Below, piece by piece: positions 1 through 10,300 of a stretch of DNA of 37,639 nt. The stretch spans positions 1-37,639 of the forward strand of contig LPNZ01007440.1 in assembly GCA_001655205.1 (NCBI GenBank). The letters are read 5' to 3'. The number at the start of each line of letters is the position of its first letter. The first letter of the stretch is position 1. Under the pieces are notes generated by a model. That model was not told the origin of the DNA and did no database searches. It saw only the letters and a program-made list of their open reading frames with translations. The translations under genes and the position numbers were made by a program. The stretch is from Lenisia limosa. Taxonomy: Eukaryota > Breviatea.

Positions 1-305
1 ATATATATCATATATATATGATATCATATATGAAGTAGATGGGATGTGGAGCTTCAGAAACGACTGACCTGGTAGTTTTCAACCTCTTGTATTTATTTAG
101 CAAATCATATATTATTTACATGTACAGTGACCGAGATAAATCTTGACCGATTTGTTATGTAATTTCCCAAAGAAAATAGGTCAAGACTTATCGTGGTCAC
201 TGTAATATATATCTAGATATATGTATGTATTTAGCCAATAGAGTAGATTGTGGTGGTTTTCTTCTTTGTTCCACCTCCCCCCAACAGAGTTGATTTTGGG
301 CTTTT
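1..305. other. AT-rich stretch before the first gap, no gene assigned
   Basis: The first 35 bases are an imperfect AT dinucleotide run. The rest is mixed sequence before a 176-N gap. It probably lies inside the histidine kinase gene, because the ATP-binding domain begins just after the gap and its H-box domain should lie upstream. A pyrimidine tract ending in CAG at about 285 could be a splice acceptor. I could not assign any exon here with confidence. It contains one copy of a 35-bp sequence that recurs at 2471. Confidence 0.4.
38..72 (+). repeat. 35-bp dispersed repeat, copy 1
   Basis: This segment matches 2471-2505 at 31 of 35 positions, starting GATGGGATG and ending CGACTGACCTGG. Copy 2 runs almost directly into a gap. 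The pair could be a coding repeat, a mobile fragment or an assembly duplication. Confidence 0.6.
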
Positions 306-483
306 NNNNNNNNNNNNNNNNNNNNNNNNNNNNNNNNNNNNNNNNNNNNNNNNNNNNNNNNNNNNNNNNNNNNNNNNNNNNNNNNNNNNNNNNNNNNNNN
401 NNNNNNNNNNNNNNNNNNNNNNNNNNNNNNNNNNNNNNNNNNNNNNNNNNNNNNNNNNNNNNNNNNNNNNNNNNNNNNNNNGT

Positions 484-3400
484 CGTGGAATTCCGCCTGA
501 ACTGCTTGCCAAACTGGTAGGCCTGGGTCTGAACTTCTTGCCAAACTGGTAGGCCTGGGTCTTTTTCAGTCTTCGATGTGTTCTCTTTCAACGCATTGCC
601 TCACCCCCCAAGTTTCGACCATTTGAACAAGGGCGAGGGACAAGCCGCAACTTTGGAGGAACTGGCCTGGGTCTCTATATCAGCCGTGCAATCGTGGGTA
701 CTTCTTCGTACGGAAAGTGATAGTGCAAACTACATTATGTGTAGGATTTATGTACTAAGGTAGATAATTTCAAGTTTATTTGGGTTTGTATATAAAGTGG
801 TTGAGTATTTGTATGGTACTACATATATCATTGCACCTTACATGTCTGCAGGTTTCTCTTCTTGGAGGCGGAATTTGGGCGGAATCCGTACCCGGGTCCT
901 CCACTACCTTCACATTCACTGTCGCTTTCCCACATCCCAACCTCATCGCTACGCAAGATGACACCAGTGACCTCCCTCCCATCCCCCCAGGTACCATCNN
1001 NNNNNNNNNNNNNNNNNNNNNNNNNNNNNNNNNNNNNNNNNNNNNNNNNNNNNNNNNNNNNNNNNNNNNNNNNNNNNNGCCCGCTCCCCCCACTCCCAGC
1101 CGTGCCCCTCGACATTCCAAGGGGGGTTCTTCCATTCCAAAGTCCTGGAAGGTGGGCGAATGTTGCGCTTCATTCAGCCTAAAACTGACGTGACATTGTG
1201 GGATATTAACACCCCCAGGATTGCCTGTATTTCAAGTGACACTCGAACTCTTCTCTCGCTGCTCCATCGCCTTGTATACATGGGTGTCCAACCCCATCTT
1301 GTCGATTGCTTAGGTTAGTGAATAGTCAATATCACCTCCACGTTGGTTTCTTTGTTATCAGATCACCGAATTTTGTTCCTTTCTCCACACCCTTTGTCAG
1401 CTTCATTTTGTAGAGCCTTCCTCCCCCGGCCTCTCCACTCTGTCATCGGCGTTCCTCGTTCTCCTTGATATGCAGCCCCCATCATCAGTGGCCCCTGTCG
1501 TTTCCACAACCACTACCGATTCGGCTACAAGCTCCTGTACGCTGAATTCGGTTTATTGATTTGGCAGGACACAAGGATTATGCAGTTCTAAATGACATTG
1601 GCATGTTACTGCAGTTTCAATATTCGATTACTTTTGCCTATAACATGATGCTGGGGTTCTCATTGTTCAGCTGGACGCACTCTCACAGAACAGTCTCTTT
1701 TGGACATTCAGGCCGCACGGCCCCTAGTTCTCAAGTGGGTCCTTGCTAGTGTTCGGATTTTTCTCTGCCCTCCCCCCACCTTTTTTTTGTTGACCATACA
1801 AAATATAACGACCACACATTTTTGGGGAGTTGTTATTGAGGCATGCAGAAAGATGTGCAATTGTTAGAAAATTGTTGGGTGAATTGAGTCCGCTTTCTTT
1901 TAGAAGTCTGAGATGGGGTGAACGTCCCAAGGCGGTGGGGGGTGAAGGCCCGATTTTGGCAATCCCAAACATGTACTAATGCTCTTTCAGGGATGAGAGC
2001 AGCTAGAAGAGTGCAAAAATTAGAACATATCACTTGCTTTTCGAGAATACTTTGAAATTTGTAGTTTAAAGTTCTTCTCTACATGCTTCCTTCATCTCTC
2101 TTGTGTATAAAAAAATGAAAGTTGTTTACACAGAGATTAATGTCATACATTCAATCGTGTGTTCCAATTATGGTTGAAAAGCGGAACAATCCTGACTTAT
2201 ATCCGAGCCTACAATCTCAAAATATTAGGTACCTCCACTCTCCAATTCCTCAATCAGGTACAACCTTCTTTTATTTCTCATTTTCACATATCTCTGTGAC
2301 CTTTTAGTGTTGTGGCGTTGACGTCGTCTGTTGCGCAAGTTGTTGGCCTCTCCTCATATCGAGCCTTGACCAGCGAAGCTACCTTGAAGGAGTAGGCGCG
2401 TCACTCATGCCTGTTGGGGTTATTATTTCATCTTGTTGCTCCCGCATTCCTCAACCTCCCCCGCTGGAGTGATGGGATGCGGTGCTGCAGAAGCGACTGA
2501 CCTGGGCTNNNNNNNNNNNNNNNNNNNNNNNNNNNNNNNNNNNNNNNNNNNNNNNNNNNNNNNNNNNNNNNNNNNNNNNNNNNNNNNNNNNNNNNNNNNN
2601 NNNNNNNGTGCGGCGGCGGCTCCGAAAAAGGCTGCCGAATTGGCAAGAGTAGGCTTATTGCTACTTATCCCACATATAAGTTATCAATTGACATTAAATC
2701 ATCCCTTATTCTCAGATCATCATATCTAAGATCTAAGATCTAAGATCGTCGTTTGACATATTAGGCGAATCGCCACCGTCGACCTTCGCTGTCTTCCTCC
2801 ACGCCCAACCTTGAAACACCCCGAGGAGGCATCGAAATATCCCCAGTCACGCAGAAGCACGGCCCGGCCCAGCCAAGTCATACCGAAAGTGTTGACTTAG
2901 ATACCCCTCTGTGAGTTCGAGGATTATTTTCAGTTTCCCCTCACGCTCTAGGGTGGCATCGTGTCCAGTTCATACTCCATTGTCAGTTTCACCAAAAACC
3001 CAGCGTAAGCGAAAGCATCTGAAGTTCTGGTTTGAGTGTCTAATTTAATTTGTAGCCCTTCGAGTCCTGCTATGTGAAGATAACCAAGTTAACCAAAAAG
3101 TGGCAACGGCAATGCTCAAGAAACTCAACTGTGAAGTAAGCTTAAATACAATACTGAATAACAATCTTCACCCTGTAGATTGACATAGCCAATAATGGGC
3201 AAGTCGGCATAACCATGGTGCTAGAACGATCATTTGACATAATTTTCATGGTGAGTTCCTTCTGTTGTCGTGACTTGGGGTGGTGAGTTCCTTCTGTTGA
3301 CGTGACTTGGGGTGGTGAGTTCCTTCTGTTGTTGTGAGGTGGGAAATAATGTAATCGGAGCGAGAAATACAATTGAGCGCATCAACGCATCAGGACCTTC

Positions 3401-3774
3401 AAATGCCAGTGATGGACGGGTTGTTAGCCAGTCAGGCAATCAGAGACCATGAGTTCAAAGAAGGATTCAGCCGCACCCCGATCATTGCCCTCACTGCCTC
3501 AGCTATCCAGGGTATGTTGGCAAACCAATCTCCTTGTGAAAGGGTCTCCACTTCTTATTATTATTTATTCTATTGCAAACACGCCCACTTCTGCTTTTAT
3601 TTTCAGCTATAATATACGAGTGGTCGTGTTTATTTTTCATATTTGGAGCTCACTTCCTCAGGTACACGAGAACAGTGTATTGCAGCCGGCATGGACTCCG
3701 TAATGATGAAACCCTGCAAACTAGTCACCTTTAAGTCTCTAATCAAAGAGTACTACCCCCACCATTTAATCTGA
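484..3774 (+). CDS. Hybrid histidine kinase, C-terminal part (ATPase domain plus receiver domains)
   Basis: Two-component hybrid kinase: the HATPase domain binds ATP and the receiver accepts phosphate. Seen: exon 484-516 (GRGIPPELLAKL), 613-693 (FRPFEQG, then the G2 box GGTGLGLYISRAI) and 852-990 (LLGGGIWAESVPG). Exon 1219-1313 and the area near 1460 (FLVLLDMQPP) look like a diverged receiver. Linker exons are 2765-2910 and 2934-3004. The final receiver is complete: 3056-3135 (VLLCEDN), 3179-3250, 3394-3511 (phosphoacceptor Asp in DLQMPVMDG; Thr in IIALTAS) and 3662-3774 (MMKPC, conserved Lys), ending at TGA 3772-3774. Phases agree across the last six exons. The sensor and H-box part lies left of the window or in the gap at 306-481. 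Exons between about 1080 and 2760 are uncertain because of two gaps. The class is certain; the input signal cannot be read. Confidence 0.88.
499..562 (+). repeat. 32-bp tandem duplication spanning a splice donor
   Basis: Two adjacent 32-bp copies (499-530, 531-562) differ at one base. Copy 1 covers the last 18 coding bases of a histidine kinase exon plus the donor at 517 (CTG|GTAGGC). Copy 2 therefore repeats the exon end and the donor inside the intron. The protein reads through correctly (AKL then FRPFEQ) only if the first donor is joined to the acceptor at 612. Confidence 0.85.
2471..2505 (+). repeat. 35-bp dispersed repeat, copy 2
   Basis: Second copy of the 38-72 sequence, with four mismatches in 35. 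It lies inside the histidine kinase gene just before the gap at 2509. In one frame both copies read MGCGA(S/A)E(T/A)TDL; in another both read WD..LQKRLTW. Coding status is undecided. Confidence 0.6.
3251..3343 (+). repeat. Tandem repeat of a splice donor, 32-bp unit, about 3 copies
   Basis: Units start at 3251, 3283 and 3315. Each begins GTGAGTTCCTTCTGTTG, a near-consensus 5' splice site. The first two units are 32 bp; the third is truncated and diverges after about 29 bp. The exon ending at 3250 (IIFM) joins 3394 (DLQMPVMDG), so only the first donor keeps the receiver frame. Using a later donor adds 32 or 64 nt and shifts the frame. Confidence 0.9.
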
Positions 3775-4334
3775 TGTTATTTTCTATGTTCTCTATTCTA
3801 TGTATGAGGGGGGAGGGGGATCGACGTTCGTCAGTCCATCAAGTCTCATGTTTTAGATTTCTAAAGTTCAGCTTCTATTACTATGGTCCAATGGTATCCT
3901 GTTTATGGTTAATCCAAGAATCCTATCAATTCCGAATGTATTTTGTCTCTTTTCAGCTTTTCAGAACGATTATTGCATTTCTATTCTTGCTACCCGCCTT
4001 ACAATTCCAAATAATTTCTGAAATGTGAGCCATATAAATTGTGAATTCCTTGTTGGTGAATACGAATGCAGCGCATTCTCGCATTATTGGCTCATTGGCT
4101 CATTGGCTCCTTCTGTAATTCGCAAGCTGTTCGCTTTCGCAGGTTCAGGGACAAATTGATGGAAATGGACAGGACGGACATGCTTTTAAATATTCGGTCA
4201 GAATCCGAGACATTGGGTTTTCAACAAAAAATTTTTTTATAGAGGAATTCAGAGGCGGTTTACCGGTTATTACTGCAGAAATATTATCATTTACTGAAGA
4301 CATAAACAGCATGAACTAATAGAAACCTTTAACA
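3775..4334. other. Intergenic region between histidine kinase and RasGEF genes
   Basis: No supported gene. It should hold the 3' end of the kinase transcript and the promoter of the RasGEF gene. An 84-codon open frame starting at 3774 is hydrophobic and overlaps the kinase stop; it looks like chance. The only structured element seen is the triple ATTGG repeat at 4086-4110. Confidence 0.6.
4086..4110 (-). promoter_or_regulatory. Three tandem inverted CCAAT boxes (8-bp period)
   Basis: TTGGCTCA is repeated at 4087, 4095 and 4103, giving ATTGG (CCAAT on the minus strand) at 4086, 4094 and 4102. It lies about 230-250 bp upstream of the RasGEF start codon. CCAAT is the NF-Y core in many eukaryotes. 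A role here is inference, and 8-bp spacing would not allow NF-Y on all three at once. Confidence 0.35.
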
Positions 4335-7300
4335 ATGGGTGAAGTCGAAGACTTCATTTTACAGGCTCAAAATGAGGCTGAAGCCGTCAGAAAGGGCTCC
4401 CTTAGACTCCATGAAGCGGTATCATCACCTTCAACACAATTAGTGGCCGATGCAGTTGTTCGTTTCACGAAAGCCTTCAAATCCGCCGTAGAGGAAGAGG
4501 TAGATCGCTTAGCTGATGGACTAGCTGAGTCTTTTGCTAACCTTGATGTTGGAATACAAGAGTTATTGGACGCTCTTGGTACTAGCTCGACAGGGCTAAA
4601 TTCCCTCAAAGATGCCCATTCCCAGGTTTGGAAGGCGTCTCTCTCTCCTTCTTACCCTTTAGTTAAAAGAATACTTCGAAACTATTGTGACTGAGCTGGT
4701 TCAACCAGATGAAAAGCATCCCTTTATCAACGTTTACGTAAAGGTGCAATCAACTGTTCAGGAAGAATGCAATTCGGTGGGTTGTTTGGTAAATTCTCCT
4801 TGGGCTTGAAGGAAATTTTATTGATTAACGGAAGAGTGAATTGAATTGAAGTAGAGAGAACGACATTTACCCCCTAGGACCTTGACTCAGTCCTAACGGC
4901 TCTTGATGATCTCAGCTCGGTCATTGACAACGACTCTTCACAGATCATGCTGGTTGCGGCATCCAATGCGGTAGGGGTAAAAGATGTTATTAATGGGGGG
5001 TTTTCAATGGGGGGGGGGGGATNNNNNNNNNNNNNNNNNNNNNNNNNNNNNNNNNNNNNNNNNNNNNNNNNNNNNNNNNNNGTGAAATAGACTCAAACAA
5101 AGATGTTTGTTCTTTTCAGAGGATATTTTCAAACTTAGAACATTATTTGATTTATTTTAGCTATCTTCGAGCTGCAACAACTTCTCACAATCGCTTCGAA
5201 AGCTTGTTGAGTCAAAGCTCTCGGCTATTGAGAAACTACAGCGCGAAATCATTACAGCTTCCAATCAAGGCAACCAGGTATGCAAGTCAACTCACATCAT
5301 TTTCTTTTCAATTCCCGACAATTTTCAATTTTCTACCTTCCACACTACTATGCTTCTCCTCACCCCAAACCAGCATCTTGTGACGCTTTCCAACGAGCTT
5401 GTTCGTTCCAATGCTGCGGCTCCAAGCCAAAGCTTCGTATCAGTTGTCGACGCCGTAGTGGCCGCTGTGGAGTACGCCGTCGCCCAGCTCTCGTCAACCG
5501 TTTGGGGGATGATCTTAAGGCCTTTTATCATGGAATTATAACTATACAGATCATAAAAGCCCCCACAAAATCAACCGCCACCATCACGATTACGAGCGCA
5601 CCACCCACACCCGCCTCCCAGCCAGCCCAGCCCAAGGTATGTACGACCTCTTCAGTCTCTTTTGGTTGTTTGGAACACAGAAAGTTAGGATACTAGTCAT
5701 TTTAATTTTTGTTACATACATAATTAGGACAACAAGTGGAAGTTAAAAAAGGAGGCAACCCCTACTTTAGGTTAATATCGTGAAAATTAATATTTTTCAA
5801 GTATGGAGTTTCGGTTGTTTAAATTCTGTGGAATCAGATCTTTATGATCCAGGGGCCATCGGATCTCATCAAGATGGACCTGCCCGAGGTGGCATCTTCA
5901 GCCGTCCGATTCAAGGCGGTTTGTCCAACGAGGATAGTGGCTAATTCTTTAGTTGGAAGCTGATATAAAGAACCTCACAGAGACCTTTGATGCTCTTCAC
6001 AATACCATTCAATCTGATATGAAAGTGGGTTATTCAGCTACATTTTCCATTTCCCATCTTTGAAGAATTTTCCGGAGCTCTTTTTGTTCTCTTTTCACTG
6101 TGTGCAGGACCTTGTAAAATATGGAGGTTTGGCCAGCTCACTACTAAGTAAATGCTACAAAACTGCTCAAGAAGATATGGTTCTTCTGAGGGACCTTGCT
6201 GTTAAAGTAGGCTTCAAAATTCCGAAGTGTTCATGCTTACACCTCAGACATTGGACAAAACCTTCCAAAAGATTAATTTCCTGAACCAAGCACTTGTCAC
6301 CTCCGCCACAGCCTGTGTCAACGGCGCGTCTGTAGGATGGGGAATTGATTTGTTGTCATACTCCACATTTGATGACATTACACCCCCTCCCCCTCTATCA
6401 ACAAAAAAAGGGGGGGGGGAATCTTTTAATAGATTTACTTACTAACGCTTCAGGACTGTACGGTGACTCAGACCTGCAGCGATGGACTCTTTATTCTTGA
6501 CTCCTGCCTTCTCCACAACAGTCACATTTTACTTTTGATCATCCCGGATTATGATAAGCTCAAAACAGACCTGGGTTAGTGACACACTCCTTCCATTGTT
6601 TTTGTTTCACGGTCATCCTTTTTTGCTTGTTCCTGGCCTAATACGATTCAGACGTTCTGCACCAAGTTGCCATTATTGCAGCGGAGTCTCTCACGTCTTT
6701 GGCCGATTCCAACCAGGATACCATCATCGATAACGTCAACGCTACTTCCCCTGTTGGTACTTTCCTTTATTCTCGGTGGAGTCTCACATCTTCATAGGCC
6801 ATGGTCAAGTTCGCGTCTCAGCTGAAGAAGGCTGTCGACGTGTCCTTAAAGGAGATGCAGGAGAAGTTCCAGTGCTTCCAGACATCCCTGTCTGCTGCAA
6901 ATCAGAAGGTTTGAAAGGGCTGACGGGTGATATTGCTTGTTGTTGTTCACACGACCAGCTTGTTGAGACTGTTAATACGTTGCTGAAGTCAGTTACTCAG
7001 GGCAACATTGCGAACATTTCTATTGCTATTGGTATGCTGGGTAGTCTATTTCTATTGCTATTGGTATGCTGGGTAGTCTTTTTCTATTGCTATTGGTATG
7101 CTCGGTAGTCTTTTTCTATTGCTATTGGTATGCTGGGTAGTCTTTTTCTATTGCTATTGGTATGCTCGGTAGTCTTTTTCTATTGCTATTGGTATGCTGG
7201 TAGTCTTTTTCTATTGCTATTGGTATGCTGGGTAGTCTTTTTTATTATACGAACCCGTGAATTATATCGAATCAGTATCTTTTATAAATAATGTGATGTT

Positions 7301-10300
7301 ATAGCTCAGTTTTAACTTTGATTCTGTCTTATTAATGGTTTAGAAAATGCTGAACAGATTATTGACGAAATCAAGTGCTTTGTCAATCCCTCTCAAGTCG
7401 TAATATCCAAAATGCTGGCCAAATTGGTGAAGTATGCAACATCTATTGGAGATCTAACCTTCGAAGAGTATAATTAATACCTTTTGATATGATATGATAT
7501 GTTGCAATAATGTTGCTAATCATTCAGCGGACCGTGCCTTCGCATGTCATCAGTTGAGGCCGCGAAATTAGGCTCGGAAACAACGGGGACGGCAACCTAC
7601 GTTGTGCGTCCGCCTTTGCCGTCAGAAGATGCGGAGCCGACGGTTATGTCGCCCTTCGCGCAGGCGCCAAGAACTGACCGAAGGAAGGCCGAGTCGATCC
7701 ACCAGTTGCGGAAGAGTGTCAGAAGCCTTGTCAACCCTGACGTCCCGAAGCTGCCTGAGAGCGACACAGAAGCCGAAGGAACTGAAGAGAAGAGCACCGT
7801 CGAAGCTGTAGTCAGCACCCCCCGCGGGGACCAAGAGCCCGAAAAAGACTCAACAGAACAGTCACAACCTGAGCGTTCCGAAGGTTCCGACACTGAGCAA
7901 ACTGAACCCCCTATCCCTATCCCTATTACCACTTCCCAAGATCCCGCCCAAGGCGAAGGTGAGCTGTTTTGTTTATGTTGTCTCAGTCTTTTTGCCGGTC
8001 TTAACCGTTTTAGACACCCAAGCTCCCACCTCACCCACTACTCCCACCCCACGTCCAGCCGTAAGCCTCTGACAATGACCCAGTAGAAATGATTGTTTTG
8101 TTTTGTTTTTTCAAGTTGATTTTCTAGTGTTATTTTCACAATAATCCCCCCCCCCNNNNNNNNNNNNNNNNNNNNNNNNNNNNNNNNNNNNNNNNNNNNN
8201 NNNNNNNNNNNNNNNNNNNNNNNNNNNNNNNNNNNNNNNNNNNNNNNNNNNNNNNNNNCAGAAAATTGACAATGTTGGATGGGGGCTCTCTCTCTCGCTA
8301 TGTTTCTCCGGGTTCTAATGGTTTTCCAGGTTGAGGTTGAACCGGACAGAACGTCTACAACCAGTCTTCCCCAAGCTGACGTGGGTTGGGTCGGTGTTTA
8401 TGCTAGGGCTTCCATTTGGTCTAAGGACTGGTGTAGTGTCAAAATCCTTCAAGAATTTAACGTCTTTTTGGGATGCAGGAAGCTATTCTTTAGTGTTTTT
8501 GCCTTTTTCTAGCAATGATTGGGCCTTCCTGCAATAAAGGTTTCTTACCTCTTAGAATGGACCATATGTTTGGAAGCCCGAAACACCCATCTATGAAGAA
8601 CCAACACTCAAGGTTTGTAGTAACGTACTTTATTGATGTATAATGCTCAAAAGACACGCTCCCAGGATTTATTTCTTCAGGTTGAGCCGTCTTTACTTCT
8701 TGCTGAAGAAACTGCAACTGGTTGGCTGGAGAGTTGATAGGTAGATGCTTTGAGATGTTCTCGGGAGTTTCATTTGGGACATCAGAGACAATTTTACCAA
8801 CCTCTGGATTAATAACGAGAAATGGGCGACTCACAAAGCAGGTGTGGAGGTCAGAGGAGGGTCACTGAACAAGCTCATTGAGGCGGCCACGAGTGACCTA
8901 CAGCTCGTTGAGCCGGACTTTGTGTCGGAACTCATCATCACGTGCAGAACATTCACAACCCCACAGCAGCTTCTCAACAAGGTGGGCCTACGGTTCTTCC
9001 ACTGTGTGTTAGGTCATTTTACCTTTCAGTTGATTCAACGCTACCAAATTCCCGAGTACATGGACCAAGAGGTTTGCAGCAAAAGATCACAAGAATAGTC
9101 CACTGGATTCTTATGAAATTGCCACAGGACTTTTTACGTTGTAATTAACGGTACAGGAGAGTCACATAGTGCAACTGCGAACGTTATCGGTTATCCACGT
9201 TTGGCTCACGAAGGCCTTTGTAGACTTTGACACCTCTCTTCTCAACTGTCTTATGGAGGTATGCTGATCATTGTTAGTGAATGAGTCATTCAAAGGCAAA
9301 TTGTTTAATAAATATCTTTTTTAAATGGACGTTGTGGAGAGCTTCAACTCTACCAACAACTTTTACCGTTTAGTTTGTCGAGAATGAAGTTCAAGTAAAT
9401 AACCCAGCCATTGCCACTGAACTCAAAAATACCCTCCAAAACCAGGTAAGGGTTTGTCAGGATGCATCATCACCAAATCTGGTCTCACTCCACAGGTCCA
9501 CTCTCAACGGCTTCGGACTGAGTCGCAAGTTCTTCGTGTCATTTGTTTTGATGGCAGCACCAAGGCAGTTGCAATATACAGGTTGCTGAAATGCTTTGTT
9601 TTTATCATTTGGTGTTAACACGTTACATTCAAAAGAACCCGTTATCCATTGCTCATTGTTCAGGGCCACTACTGGCGCAGATGTCCATAGTTATTTGGTG
9701 GAGAAGCTGCAGCTGCCTCCATCCGAACGTTGGTATTGGATTTTAACCACCTTTCTATTGATGTGTTTCACACTCCACAGAGGCAGGATTCAGCATGGTA
9801 GCCAACACTACGGGAGGAAGACAGCGTCTTGTCAAGCCAGAGGAAAATATATGGCTCTTAATGCAGAGAATGCCTGGCATGAAGGTGGGACTCGGCACTA
9901 GGAACTTCATTGACAAGGCATTCCTTTTTTTAGGCCTTGCTGATTGATCGTTGCAGGTTTCGTTTAAGCCGCGGTCAGAAGACGAAGTGGATGATATCAT
10001 GCAGGGCTGGCTCTGGAAGAAGGTGGGGGTAAAGGAGAAGGCAGTTTTGTCTTTGTATGATTGAGAGAGTGTCAGAAGGCAGTTTTGTCTTTGTATGATT
10101 GAGAGTGTTGGGATCCTCTCGAAGGCTGGGTCTCAAGGCTTCAGGGAGGCGGACGTTGGAAGAAGCGGTACTTCATGATGATCGGCGACGAGTTGCCTTA
10201 TTGGGACCATGTTCCAACTTCTGATGAGGGTCCTGAAACTAAAAAGGTATGGTGCCTGGTTTGGGTGGACTTAGCTTACCTTTCCAGGGCTGTCTTCCAC

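Noticed and set aside
7019-7241. Could look like a CRISPR array because of 32-bp repeats
   Set aside because: The repeats are head-to-tail with no unique spacers, lie in a eukaryotic intron and contain a splice donor.
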